Positions 16,305 to 25,000 of a DNA stretch of 26,555 bases are shown here, piece after piece (the first letter of the stretch is position 1; each line of letters starts with the position of its first letter). Under the pieces are notes generated by a model, which saw only the letters and a list, made by a program, of their open reading frames with translations, was not told the DNA's origin and searched no databases. The translations under genes were made by a program, and so were the position numbers. Source of the DNA: SHAN690 sp040905305. Its GTDB lineage: Bacteria > Bacteroidota > Bacteroidia > Flavobacteriales_G > Salibacteraceae. The DNA lies in assembly GCA_040905305.1 (NCBI GenBank), contig JBBDRU010000232.1, positions 1 through 26,555 of the forward strand, read 5' to 3'.

Positions 16305-16357
16305 ACTCTTTTCTTATTAGGGGGCGCGAAATTAATCATAATTAATTACGATCCAAA

Positions 16358-17497
16358 CTATTTAAGCACTTCTCGCGAAATAACAAGCTTTTGTATTTCG
16401 GAAGTTCCCTCCCCTATGGTACACAGCTTTGCATCCCTATAGAATTTCTCAGCTGGAAACTCTTTTGTAAACCCATATCCTCCGAAAATCTGGACGGCTT
16501 CATTTCCGCATCTTACGGCAACTTCCGATGAATAGTACTTTGCGAAAGCTGACTCCTTGGTCACGTTTTTACCTCTGTTTTTTAAGTCGGCTGCTTGCAA
16601 CGTTAATAGTTCGGCCGCCTCAATCTCCGTGGCCATATCTGCAAGCTTAAAAGCGATGGCCTGAAATTTTGAAATTGGCTTTCCGAATTGTTCGCGCTCT
16701 TTGGAGTATTTAATCGAAACATCAAGTGCGCCTTTGGCAATTCCGACTGACAATGCAGCAATAGATATACGACCCCCATCCAAAATTTTCATTGCTTGCA
16801 CAAAACCATCTCCCTCTGAGCCAAGCATGTTTTCGGCAGGTATTTTACAATTATCAAAAAACAAGCCTGCTGTTTCAGATGCTCTCATGCCAAGCTTATC
16901 TTCCTTTTTACCGCCTGAAAAACCGGGAGTTCCTTTTTCAACTACAAAAGTTGACATACCGTGAGAGTCACCTTTTTCTCCTGTGCGAACAATAACTACA
17001 GCAACATCACCGCTTATGCCGTGGGTAATAAAATTCTTACTTCCATTTAATACCCAATGATCTCCGTCTTTCACAGCAGTGGTATTCATGCCACCAGCAT
17101 CAGAACCTGTGCCTGTTTCTGTCAATCCCCACGCACCTATCCATTCGGCCGTAGCCAGCTTTGGTAGCCATTTCTTCTTTTGCTCTTCGGTGCCAAAACT
17201 CAAGATATGATTGGTGCATAGGGAGTTATGAGCCGCTACGCTTAAACCAATAGATCCGCAGACCCTAGAGATTTCGCTTACAATTGTGTAATACTCAAAA
17301 TAACCGAGTCCTGCACCTCCATATTCTGTTGGCACAAGTACACCCATCAAGCCTAGTTCGCCCATTTTCTTAAACAGGTCAACCGGAAAAAATTGTTCTT
17401 CATCCCATTTCATAACGTGTGGTCTGATCTCCTTATCGGTAAAATCATTGACCATCTGGGTGATCATTTCTTTATTTTCATATGATGCGAAATCCAT
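16358..17497 (-). CDS. Acyl-CoA dehydrogenase
   Basis: An FAD-dependent enzyme that introduces the alpha-beta double bond in acyl-CoA thioesters and passes electrons to electron-transfer flavoprotein, 379 residues. The N-terminal helical domain has YGGAGLGYFEYY (59-70). The middle beta domain has the flavin/substrate motif WGLTETGTGSDAGG (123-136) and later GMRASETAGLFFDN. The C-terminal helical domain has YSKEREQFGKPISKFQ and the end block GEGTSEIQK, where Glu363 is the likely catalytic base, as in short- and medium-chain enzymes; isovaleryl-type enzymes have the base elsewhere. Chain length cannot be told. It starts three bases after the apt stop, so it belongs to the symporter-HhH-apt operon. 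Confidence 0.95.
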   Translation of the reverse strand: MDFASYENKEMITQMVNDFTDKEIRPHVMKWDEEQFFPVDLFKKMGELGLMGVLVPTEYGGAGLGYFEYYTIVSEISRVCGSIGLSVAAHNSLCTNHILSFGTEEQKKKWLPKLATAEWIGAWGLTETGTGSDAGGMNTTAVKDGDHWVLNGSKNFITHGISGDVAVVIVRTGEKGDSHGMSTFVVEKGTPGFSGGKKEDKLGMRASETAGLFFDNCKIPAENMLGSEGDGFVQAMKILDGGRISIAALSVGIAKGALDVSIKYSKEREQFGKPISKFQAIAFKLADMATEIEAAELLTLQAADLKNRGKNVTKESAFAKYYSSEVAVRCGNEAVQIFGGYGFTKEFPAEKFYRDAKLCTIGEGTSEIQKLVISREVLK

Positions 17498-17500
17498 GTG

Positions 17501-18031
17501 CTAATAATTTACGAGTGAAACAATGTTAGTACAATAAGGTTGAAGACGTGTACGACCATTCAAAAAATCTAGTTCAACTACAAAACTGAACCCTGCCAAT
17601 ATTCCTTGCAAATCCTTAATGAGCTCGGCCGCAGCGCATGCAGTCCCCCCCGTTGCAAGGAGGTCATCATGAATTAAAACTTTCTGTTCGGGCTGAATGG
17701 CATCAGCATGCATTTCTATTATGGCTGACCCATATTCCAAATCATACTTCTGTTCAATGGTCTGAGCAGGAAGCTTACCTTTTTTCCTGATAACGGTAAA
17801 ACCACATTTGAGTTCTTGCGCCAACAAAACTCCAAAAAGAAAACCCCTGCTTTCAATGCCAGCAACGAAATCAATACCTTCATTTCGAAAAGGCTCTGCG
17901 AGGGATTTAACGACTTCTCTGCACAATTCAAAACTAGACAATACAGGAGTAATGTCTTTAAACTGTATGCCTTCCCTCGGGAAATCAGGAATCGTTCTTA
18001 TGTTTTTTCGCAAGAAATCTATATCGATCAT
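17501..18031 (-). CDS. apt: Adenine phosphoribosyltransferase
   Basis: A purine salvage enzyme that forms AMP from adenine and PRPP, in the cytosol; 176 residues. The N-terminal IPDFPREGIQFKDITPVL block is typical of Apt, followed by GIESRGFLFG (58-67). The PRPP-binding loop VLIHDDLLATGGT lies at 118-130. The start overlaps the stop of the upstream helix-hairpin-helix gene by four bases (ATGA), so translation is probably coupled, and the next gene begins three bases after its stop. Confidence 0.97.
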   Translation of the reverse strand: MIDIDFLRKNIRTIPDFPREGIQFKDITPVLSSFELCREVVKSLAEPFRNEGIDFVAGIESRGFLFGVLLAQELKCGFTVIRKKGKLPAQTIEQKYDLEYGSAIIEMHADAIQPEQKVLIHDDLLATGGTACAAAELIKDLQGILAGFSFVVELDFLNGRTRLQPYCTNIVSLVNY

Positions 18032-18978
18032 TCAACGCTTAAATAAGGTGCAATTTTACGGTAAACTGAATCGGGTATCACATCCGTTGATAAGATTTCT
18101 TCTGATGCCTGATAATTGCCATGTTGCTGGCGATAATTAACAATAATTCTGGCTTGCCTCCAAGAAAGATAGGGGTGTTGACCTAGCTGCTCTACCCCAC
18201 ATGTATTTAAATCGATCTTTTTGACTTTGCTTGAGTCGATATAAGAATACAGAGCCAACGCATCCATTGCTGTTTCATTCATTCTGTAAACTTCCATCAG
18301 CTGCTCCAAGTGATAAAAGCCTCCCAAGGCTTCACGCAGCTCAACAATTTGCCCTGCGAAATACCCTCCAATTCCACGAATATTCATTAATGAATTCGTG
18401 TCTGCCATATTCAAATCAACCATTATTACTGGTTTTTTCATGGGGTTGGGCCCAAACTCCTGTTTCCCTTTCTTTTTATTTGAGAAAGACTTTTCTTTAG
18501 GTTTTTCGAGTTTGATATCCATGTAAGGGATAGCAGTTTGCACCCAAATAGAATCAATATCATACACAACCAACATATCCTCTGGCTCATAAAAGGGCTT
18601 AACCTTTTCACGATAGTTTATAATTCGGGAGGCGATGAAGCTATCTAACCCAAGATGCATGAACAACTCAACATTGGCCGAATTGGGGTCAAAGGACTTC
18701 CAGTTCACCTTTGAACGATCCTTTGCCGTTGATGAGTGTTTTATTTCATCAAACTGTTGGGTGGATTTATCTTCCTTTTCAGGAGCATAAATTCGAGAAG
18801 CGATAAAATCGAGGCGTTCAGATTCTTCGACTGAAAGTTCAAATCGCTCTGTTGGACTAAATTTTAAATAGAGATGCACAGAAATCAGTAAAAAAAGAAA
18901 ACTCATCAAGACCAGCAGTCCTCTGCGCTCACGTGTATTAAAGGTGAAATAATTCCGAACAACTCGTTTCCACCACAT
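18028..18978 (-). CDS. Membrane-anchored protein with three helix-hairpin-helix repeats (ComEA-like)
   Basis: A 316-residue protein. A basic N-terminus (WWKRVVRNYFTFNTRERRG) precedes one hydrophobic helix at about 20-38; by the positive-inside rule the rest should be in the periplasm. A charged linker leads to three helix-hairpin-helix units at about 96-155, 187-247 and 254-314. The second and third begin with the ComEA-type VDLNMADTNSL and IDLNTCGVEQL patterns and contain GIGGYFAGQIVELRE and LSWRQARIIVNYRQ. Such units usually bind the DNA backbone, and ComEA is the exported DNA receptor of competence, but most ComEA proteins are shorter with one unit. A role in DNA uptake is inferred. The gene lies 15 bases after the symporter and overlaps apt by four bases. 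Confidence 0.8.
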   Translation of the reverse strand: MWWKRVVRNYFTFNTRERRGLLVLMSFLFLLISVHLYLKFSPTERFELSVEESERLDFIASRIYAPEKEDKSTQQFDEIKHSSTAKDRSKVNWKSFDPNSANVELFMHLGLDSFIASRIINYREKVKPFYEPEDMLVVYDIDSIWVQTAIPYMDIKLEKPKEKSFSNKKKGKQEFGPNPMKKPVIMVDLNMADTNSLMNIRGIGGYFAGQIVELREALGGFYHLEQLMEVYRMNETAMDALALYSYIDSSKVKKIDLNTCGVEQLGQHPYLSWRQARIIVNYRQQHGNYQASEEILSTDVIPDSVYRKIAPYLSVE

Positions 18979-18993
18979 AATTGCAAGTCAAGA

Positions 18994-20628
18994 TTATTTA
19001 TAAGCTTTAAATGCCCCGGTTTTAAGGTCATGAAAATATGTTTTCAAGTCCTTGCGAACCTCACTTGATAAAAAGTACAGTCCTAATATGTTTGGAAACG
19101 CCATGCCTAAAATCATCATATCACTAAAAGCTATAACGTTACCCAAGCTGCTTGCTGATCCAACAATGATAATGATGAGAAAAACAATCTTGTAAGACGT
19201 TACCGTGTACTTGTTTTCGCCAAGCAAAAAAGTCCAACTTTTTAAACCATAATAGCTCCACGAAATCATGGTTGAAAAAGCAAACAAGATAATTGCGATC
19301 AGCAAAACCCAATCAAACCAAGAGAATACATCACTAAACGCGGCAGAAGTGAGGGCTGCGCCTTTTAATCCGCTCGTGTCATCCGCATAGCCGGTAAAAA
19401 TCAGCACTAACGCGGTCATTGTGCAAACCACTACCGTATCAATAAATGGTTCCATCAAAGCCACTAGCCCCTCACTGACCGGGCGTTTTGTTTTGGAGGC
19501 TGAGTGTGCTATAGAGGCTGACCCTACCCCCGCTTCATTGGAAAAAGCCGCCCGTTGAAATCCAGTGATCATCACTCCGATAAACCCACCTTTCAAGGCA
19601 TCTGCATCGAACGCTCCGTAAAAGATTTCTCCAAATGCATTTCCAATATTATCTATGTGTAATCCAATTATTATCAAGGCGAAAAGGACATAAGTTCCAA
19701 CCATAAGTGGCACAATCTTATCTGTAACCTTTGCTATGGATTTTATACCTCCAATTATGACCAAACCAACAAAAACGGCTAATATGATTCCAAACCAAAC
19801 CGGGCCATCAATACCTAACAAACTGAATGAACTAACTTCTGGGAACTTAGTGGTCACCTGCTCGAGGGCTTGATTTGCCTGAAACATGTTTCCGCCTCCA
19901 AACGACCCACCTATACAAAGTATTGCAAAAAGAGCCGCTAATACTTTTCCTAATTTAGCGTATCCCTTTTTAGCCATGGCATCTGTTAAATAATACATTG
20001 GACCACCCGAAACTCGTCCCTCAGCATCAATTTGACGGTACTTAACACCTAATGTGCATTCAACAAATTTGCTAGACATGCCGAAAAAGCCAGCAACAAT
20101 CATCCAAAATGTGGCACCTGCTCCTCCAAGCGCAATAGCCACTGCCACACCAGCAATATTGCCCAAACCCACTGTTCCTGACAACGCAGTTGCCAAAGCT
20201 TGGAAATGAGTTACCTCGCCTTCATCGCTCGGATTATCGTACTTGCCTCTCACGAGTTGAATGGCATGTTTTATTCCGCGAATATTTACAAAGCCCATTC
20301 TTAATGTGAAGAAAAGCGCACCTAACATGAGCCAAACCACCACAATAGGTATCTTTTTTTCCATGGGCTGACCGAGGTCATTAATAACCGGCTCACCACT
20401 AGAATCATATACTACTGGGTCATAAATTCCAATTGCAGTAAATGGATCCCAAAACAATACAGCATCAAGAAAATTGACAACCGGCTCAAAAGCGGCATCA
20501 ATCATTTCACTTGCTGATTTTCCTCTTTCTTCTTCTACATGATCAGGTGTGTCATTCTGAGCAACAGATTGTAAAGCGAATACTATTAAAATTAAAAGAA
20601 GGACAAGCGAATGTTTTAGGTATTTCAT
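18994..20628 (-). CDS. Alanine/glycine:cation symporter family protein (AGCS)
   Basis: A secondary transporter that takes up alanine or glycine with Na+ (or H+) across the inner membrane; 544 residues. The family core begins with LATALSGTVGLGNIAGVAVA (about 145-164), then GGAGATFWMIVAGFFGMSSK and GGPMYYLTDAM. About ten hydrophobic helices follow. The N-terminus is unusual: residues 1-23 look like a cleavable signal ending VAQ, and a hydrophilic stretch of about 25 residues (69-93) precedes the first conserved helix. Most homologues begin closer to the core. The exact amino acid cannot be read from sequence. A good -7 element stands 24 bases upstream; the HhH gene, apt and the acyl-CoA dehydrogenase follow closely. 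Confidence 0.93.
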   Translation of the reverse strand: MKYLKHSLVLLLILIVFALQSVAQNDTPDHVEEERGKSASEMIDAAFEPVVNFLDAVLFWDPFTAIGIYDPVVYDSSGEPVINDLGQPMEKKIPIVVVWLMLGALFFTLRMGFVNIRGIKHAIQLVRGKYDNPSDEGEVTHFQALATALSGTVGLGNIAGVAVAIALGGAGATFWMIVAGFFGMSSKFVECTLGVKYRQIDAEGRVSGGPMYYLTDAMAKKGYAKLGKVLAALFAILCIGGSFGGGNMFQANQALEQVTTKFPEVSSFSLLGIDGPVWFGIILAVFVGLVIIGGIKSIAKVTDKIVPLMVGTYVLFALIIIGLHIDNIGNAFGEIFYGAFDADALKGGFIGVMITGFQRAAFSNEAGVGSASIAHSASKTKRPVSEGLVALMEPFIDTVVVCTMTALVLIFTGYADDTSGLKGAALTSAAFSDVFSWFDWVLLIAIILFAFSTMISWSYYGLKSWTFLLGENKYTVTSYKIVFLIIIIVGSASSLGNVIAFSDMMILGMAFPNILGLYFLSSEVRKDLKTYFHDLKTGAFKAYK

Positions 20629-20651
20629 ACGACTTTTGATTCAGTTTTCGC

Positions 20652-20674
20652 CAAATATAGAAATCTGATCAGAT
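20652..20674 (-). promoter_or_regulatory. Candidate promoter and palindromic operator of the symporter operon
   Basis: On the minus strand TATATTTG (20652-20659) fits the Bacteroidota -7 consensus TAnnTTTG and would give a leader of about 20 bases. Directly upstream is a perfect 12-bp palindrome, ATCTGATCAGAT (20663-20674), in the spacer where a repressor would block initiation. No good TTG lies 19-20 bases further up, so the -33 part is weak. Confidence 0.45.
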
Positions 20675-20677
20675 CCA

Positions 20678-21559
20678 TTACATCATTGTATTATTTCTTA
20701 GTGCGGTCAAACCTTCACGAACGGAATGTGGCTCATAGTTAATAAGTGATTTCACCAACGTCAAATCAAAACCACTCTTCAAAGGCCTTTGACCGATTTG
20801 GTTCATTGAGCTCGTGGTAACCGGTTTCAAAAGACAGGGGTCTAAATCGAAAACATCTGTCACAGCAAGCGCAAAATCAAAAACACCAATTTTTTCATCT
20901 CCTGAAATGTGAATTATTCCTTTATAAGCACCGTATGCGATTTTAATGGCCGCATCAGCCAAATCTTCAACATAAGTGGGCATTCTAAACTGATCTGAAG
21001 TGATGTTCATTTGAGTGCCATTTGACAATCTATCTATCACCATTGTGACGAAATTTTGACGTGATAGCATCTTATCTGATCCATAGACCAAAATCGGACG
21101 AATAATCACTAAATCTTCGAGTATGGACTGTAATTCATTTTCGCTTTTCCATTTCGTTTCACCATACCAACTCAAGGGCTTGGGCATGTCCTTTTCATTA
21201 TAGTCTAGGCTTATACCATCAAATACAAAATCGCTAGAAAAATAAATCAATCGGGCATTATTTTTTGAGCACCACTTTCCAATGGTCTTTGTGCAATCAA
21301 CATTGAGTTTTTCTGCTTGCGTTTTGTGAAGCTCTGCCAAATCCACAGAACTTATTGCAGCCGTATGAAAAACAAGGTTTGGTTTGGTTTCATCAAGCCA
21401 GGAAAGGGTCTTTTCAAAATTTGTGAGATCCATGGCTTTGACCACACCTGCATCTGATGTTCCACCAGATTGAGAGGTGAGAAATAAGCTTTCCTTTTGA
21501 AGGTTTGAGGCAAGGTTGCTGCCGATTAGTCCTGTGGCACCTGTAATTGCAACGCGCAT
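20678..21559 (-). CDS. NAD(P)-dependent sugar-nucleotide reductase, RmlD-like (extended SDR)
   Basis: A Rossmann-fold short-chain dehydrogenase of the dTDP-4-dehydrorhamnose reductase type, about 293 residues. The dinucleotide motif GATGLIG is at 7-13, a serine-containing strand LIYFSSDFVFDG at 104-115, and the catalytic pair Tyr132/Lys136 in SWYGETK. I chose the ATG at 21559 because the family begins directly with MRVAITGATG; other starts are ATG at 21571 and TTG at 21583. No other rhamnose or sugar-nucleotide genes are nearby, so RmlD activity itself is uncertain. Some flavobacterial relatives are annotated only as NAD(P)-dependent oxidoreductases. It lies 45 bases from the PspC-like gene and may share its transcript. 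Confidence 0.85.
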   Translation of the reverse strand: MRVAITGATGLIGSNLASNLQKESLFLTSQSGGTSDAGVVKAMDLTNFEKTLSWLDETKPNLVFHTAAISSVDLAELHKTQAEKLNVDCTKTIGKWCSKNNARLIYFSSDFVFDGISLDYNEKDMPKPLSWYGETKWKSENELQSILEDLVIIRPILVYGSDKMLSRQNFVTMVIDRLSNGTQMNITSDQFRMPTYVEDLADAAIKIAYGAYKGIIHISGDEKIGVFDFALAVTDVFDLDPCLLKPVTTSSMNQIGQRPLKSGFDLTLVKSLINYEPHSVREGLTALRNNTMM

Positions 21560-21604
21560 AGATTTAAGCATAGAACAAGTCAATTACCATTTTTGGCTCA
21601 AAAC

Positions 21605-21826
21605 TTATATATCCCAGATCGTGGGTCTTTTTGATTTAAAAAAATCAATGTGCTCAATCCAGAATAGCAAGATGAAGTAAATGATGATTGGAGAACCAAA
21701 GGTGAAAAATGAAATATAAATAAAATAGAGTCTGATGCGAGAGGACTTCATGCCCCATTTCTCACCAAGCCATTCACATACGCCAAAGGCCTTTTTCTCT
21801 AAAAACGACTGAATGTTATCTTTCAT
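21605..21826 (-). CDS. Small PspC-domain membrane protein
   Basis: A 73-residue protein with the PspC pattern: a short helical start KDNIQSFLEKKAFGVCEWLGEKWGM, a turn SSRIRLYFIY leading into hydrophobic residues (about 33-58), and a basic tail. PspC proteins are inner-membrane sensors in the phage-shock response, but short stand-alone Bacteroidota forms are poorly studied. I prefer the ATG at 21826 to the longer frame beginning at 21868, because it overlaps the DUF2851 stop by four bases (ATGA) and begins just before the conserved domain. No pspA or pspB gene is nearby. Confidence 0.8.
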   Translation of the reverse strand: MKDNIQSFLEKKAFGVCEWLGEKWGMKSSRIRLYFIYISFFTFGSPIIIYFILLFWIEHIDFFKSKRPTIWDI

Positions 21827-23085
21827 AAGTTTGTGATAATTGCCTTTCCAATATTGCAAAGTACGCATTTTTTATGATTACAATAACTGGTTTGCAACTC
21901 TAAAGCCGATTGTGAATCAGCTGCTGTATTAAGCCATGGCAATTCTTTTTTCCAAGCCTTTACCAGACTATTTCCTTCATAATCGACCTGACTTAACATA
22001 TCTACCGCCCTATTTTTGAGCTCCTGATCTCCCGTCATTTGACCATAATAAAAGATAAAAGGCACATCAACGTTGATGATCAGTAACGTTGCCATTTGCT
22101 TGCTCAACTGAACACTTAGCTGCTTTTCTGATGGTACATTCAAACCGTAATGATGCAACCAAAAATCATCAGTAATCAACTTCCTATTATGCCAATCGGA
22201 AGATTGTCCGGCAAAAAGTTTTTCAAGCACATTCGGAATTTCCGGAATCATTGCAGCTAATTGCACTACCCTTCTTTGAGGCTGATTTTGCGGTCTCACC
22301 CGCCCGGTTTTCCGCCTTTGAGTAACTTCTGAGAGTTGATGCTTTTCCTTTTTAAAAAGGTACTCACTGTTTAGCCGCCTTGCCTCTTCATTTTGTGGGG
22401 AAGCGAGAAAACCTCCGACACCTAAGAGTAATGCAGCTCTTTGAAAGAACTCATTTTGCTTTCCTAGTATTTTGAGTGAACATTTCCGAGCCAACTCGGT
22501 CATGGGAAGTTTATTCGTGTTTTGACCTAAATAGGCGGCTAACAATACAAAATAGGTTTCCAACCAATTGCCATCACAATGCTGATGAATTAAACTGACG
22601 TCACCGGCCTTGCGTTCAAGGCGTTCAATAAGCACCCGATCAAACCAAGAACGCATGGTGATTCTATTTACTTGCTCAATCTGCTCAGAACATGGAATAG
22701 AGTTTTTTGTCTGCTTTAATCGCTCATAGTTATTAAGGTAATGGAGAGGGATTAAACCCTTCATCTCTAGGGTTGGAAGCAGTTCACCAAAACGATTCTG
22801 TATTTCCCTATCATGCTCGTACACCACATGCAGCACAACATTATCATACGCTTCATCGTCCTGATGTCCATGTAATAACCAGTCACTTGACTTTAAGTGG
22901 ATTTCCACAGAGCCAGCCCATTCAGTTTGATCAATATTGATGCGGGCATCAGAAAAGTCTGGGCCTGAACTGAAATTATGTGTTCCTGAATTAATGATAC
23001 TGATCGGTTTATTACCCGAAGTGCTGAGGTACCTACCATTGAACAATTTGTGTTTCCAGACAAAATGTAAAAATTCTTCCCTCAT
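21823..23085 (-). CDS. DUF2851 family protein
   Basis: A 420-residue soluble protein of a family found mainly in Bacteroidota, with no known function. The N-terminal third carries the recognisable pattern: FSSGPDFSDARINID (38-52), WAGSVEIHLKSSDWLLHGH (56-74), then YDNVVLHVVYEHD (80-92). The acidic, His and Ser residues here resemble a metal-dependent hydrolase or nuclease core, but that reading is mine. The C-terminal part is helical, with an Arg-rich stretch near 256-272 and a Cys/His-rich end (SYCNHKKCVLCNIGK) that could bind a metal. It follows pyrF by 11 bases and overlaps the PspC-like gene by four. Confidence 0.88.
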   Translation of the reverse strand: MREEFLHFVWKHKLFNGRYLSTSGNKPISIINSGTHNFSSGPDFSDARINIDQTEWAGSVEIHLKSSDWLLHGHQDDEAYDNVVLHVVYEHDREIQNRFGELLPTLEMKGLIPLHYLNNYERLKQTKNSIPCSEQIEQVNRITMRSWFDRVLIERLERKAGDVSLIHQHCDGNWLETYFVLLAAYLGQNTNKLPMTELARKCSLKILGKQNEFFQRAALLLGVGGFLASPQNEEARRLNSEYLFKKEKHQLSEVTQRRKTGRVRPQNQPQRRVVQLAAMIPEIPNVLEKLFAGQSSDWHNRKLITDDFWLHHYGLNVPSEKQLSVQLSKQMATLLIINVDVPFIFYYGQMTGDQELKNRAVDMLSQVDYEGNSLVKAWKKELPWLNTAADSQSALELQTSYCNHKKCVLCNIGKAIITNL

Positions 23086-23096
23086 GAGATTAACGA

Positions 23097-23900
23097 TTAC
23101 AACATCTCGCGCATGGACTGTTGTAAGTTTTTGGCTTGTTGAGCAGCCGCTTGCGCAAAATCCTGATTTGATGAAGCATATATAATCTTTCTAGACGAAT
23201 TGACCAACAATCCGATATCGTCTGTGAACAGTTCTTTCAGATCAGCAAGGCTTCCCCCTTGCGCTCCAACGCCCGGAACTAATAAAAAATTTCGTGGAGC
23301 AACGGCCCTTACTTTTTTAAAATATTCTGATTTTGTTGCTCCAACCACAAACATTAGGTTTTCATCCGATCCATGTTTAGCCATTGTTTCGATGGTTGAT
23401 TCAAAAACATGTCTTCCATCTTGGAGTTTAAGCAATTCAACATCGTTTGCACCTGAATTTGATGTAAGACCAAGCACAATAGTCCATTTCTCTTTATACA
23501 ACAAAAATGGTGAGATGGAATCAACACCCATGTATGGGTTAACAGTAATGGCATCGCAATTCAGCTGCTCAAAAAATGCTTTAGCATATTGATTTGCCGT
23601 ATTACCAATATCACCTCTTTTGGCATCAGCAATGATCAATGCCTCCTTTTTTGGGATGAGTTTTATGGTTTGCTCCAGAGCATTCCAACCTTCTGCGCCC
23701 ATTGCTTCATAAAAAGCAATGTTCAATTTAAATGCAACGGCATAAGGCAAGGTTGCATCAATTATTGCCTTATTGAACGCAACGATACCCTCGGAGTTTT
23801 TTGGCAGGTGGCCAGGGATCTTTTCAAGATCAGAGTCGAGTCCAACACAAAGAAATGATTGTTTTTTTTGGATTAAACCTGAAAGTGCTGCTCTGTTCAT
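23097..23900 (-). CDS. pyrF: Orotidine 5'-phosphate decarboxylase
   Basis: The last enzyme of UMP synthesis, converting OMP to UMP; 267 residues. It is the longer type-2 form used by many Bacteroidota and Actinobacteria, with FLCVGLDSDLEKIP at 16-29 and the catalytic block DAKRGDIGNT at 92-101 (Asp92, Lys94 and Asp97). The phosphate-binding end is seen in LLVPGVGAQGG. It starts 17 bases after the prfA stop, in a run that joins purine, pyrimidine and translation genes. Confidence 0.97.
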   Translation of the reverse strand: MNRAALSGLIQKKQSFLCVGLDSDLEKIPGHLPKNSEGIVAFNKAIIDATLPYAVAFKLNIAFYEAMGAEGWNALEQTIKLIPKKEALIIADAKRGDIGNTANQYAKAFFEQLNCDAITVNPYMGVDSISPFLLYKEKWTIVLGLTSNSGANDVELLKLQDGRHVFESTIETMAKHGSDENLMFVVGATKSEYFKKVRAVAPRNFLLVPGVGAQGGSLADLKELFTDDIGLLVNSSRKIIYASSNQDFAQAAAQQAKNLQQSMREML

Positions 23901-23917
23901 ACAATTAAGTTTATACT

Positions 23918-25000
23918 TTAGGCTTGCTCGCCTTCTTTCAATTTTTCAGCATTTTCAGCGATTTTAAGTTCATCGATGACCTTTTGGATATCACCGTTCA
24001 TAATGCCATCAAGATTGTAAAGTGTCAGCCCAATTCTGTGATCAGTTACGCGGCCTTGAGGAAAGTTGAAGGTTCTGATCTTAGCACTTCGATCACCGGA
24101 AGAAACCATTGTTTTTCGTTGTGAAGCGCGATCTGCATTGCGCTTGCTCAGCTCAATATCATAAAGGCGAGAACGTAGCATTTCCATGGCCATTTCTCGG
24201 TTCTTTAATTGAGATCGTGTGGCCTGACATTGTATCATTATACCCGTTGGTTTATGGGTTAACTGCACCTTGGTTTCCACTTTGTTTACATTTTGACCGC
24301 CAGCGCCACTTGAACGAGCTGTTTGAAACTCAAGGTCAGCAGGGTTGATTTCAATATCTACTTCTTCAGCCTCCGGTAAAACAGCGACACTTACCGCTGA
24401 AGTATGCACCCGGCCTTGTGTTTCGGTTTCGGGCACGCGTTGCACACGATGAACACCACCTTCAAACTTTAATGTGCCGTAAACGTCATTGCCACTAATT
24501 TTAAGTACAACTTCTTTGAAACCGCCAGCAGTTCCTTCTGTTGCATCTATGGTTTCAACGGTCCAACCCATTTTTTCAAAATACCTTGAATACATTCTAA
24601 AAAGGTCTCCAACAAACAAACTGGCCTCATCACCTCCAGTGCCTGCTCTGATCTCGAAGATTACATTCTTTTCATCCTCCGGATCTTTCGGAATGAGCAT
24701 ATACCGGATTTTCTCTTCCATATCGGGGATTTTCTCTTCTAAAGCAGATAATTCCTCCTTGGCCATTTCGCGCATTTCATCATCTTTTTCTGACTTCAAC
24801 AGCTCTTTAGTCGATTCAAGGTTACCCAACAAGTCTTTGTATGTATAATACAACTTCACCAGTTCACCGAGCTCACTGTATTCCTTATTCAACTTAACAA
24901 AGCGATTCATATCACCAGTTACTTCAGGATCAGAAAGTTTAAGCTCAACAGCTTCCCATCGCTCCTTAATAGCTTCCAGTTTTTGAATTAACTTACTCAT
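23918..25000 (-). CDS. prfA: Peptide chain release factor 1
   Basis: It recognises UAA and UAG in the ribosomal A site and triggers peptide release; 360 residues. The codon-reading PxT tripeptide is PET at 190-192, in RVQRVPETETQGRVHTSA; the middle residue varies in the family. The peptidyl-transferase GGQ motif is at 234-236, within SSGAGGQNVNKVET. The N-terminal coiled region covers about 1-100. No in-frame programmed shift is needed (that is a feature of RF2). The start overlaps the purM stop by one base (TAATG), which implies coupling. Confidence 0.98.
   Translation of the reverse strand: MSKLIQKLEAIKERWEAVELKLSDPEVTGDMNRFVKLNKEYSELGELVKLYYTYKDLLGNLESTKELLKSEKDDEMREMAKEELSALEEKIPDMEEKIRYMLIPKDPEDEKNVIFEIRAGTGGDEASLFVGDLFRMYSRYFEKMGWTVETIDATEGTAGGFKEVVLKISGNDVYGTLKFEGGVHRVQRVPETETQGRVHTSAVSVAVLPEAEEVDIEINPADLEFQTARSSGAGGQNVNKVETKVQLTHKPTGIMIQCQATRSQLKNREMAMEMLRSRLYDIELSKRNADRASQRKTMVSSGDRSAKIRTFNFPQGRVTDHRIGLTLYNLDGIMNGDIQKVIDELKIAENAEKLKEGEQA

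Noticed and set aside
16330..16347. Inverted repeat AATTAAT/ATTAATT as a terminator before rpsU
   Set aside because: The stem is only A-T pairs and no T-run follows on the minus strand.
21560..21583. TTG start giving the RmlD-like protein eight extra residues
   Set aside because: Two ATG codons follow, and the family begins directly at the glycine-rich strand, so the later ATG is more likely.
21827..21868. Longer N-terminus of the PspC-like protein
   Set aside because: The extension lies inside the DUF2851 coding end, while the internal ATG makes a classic four-base overlap and precedes the conserved domain.
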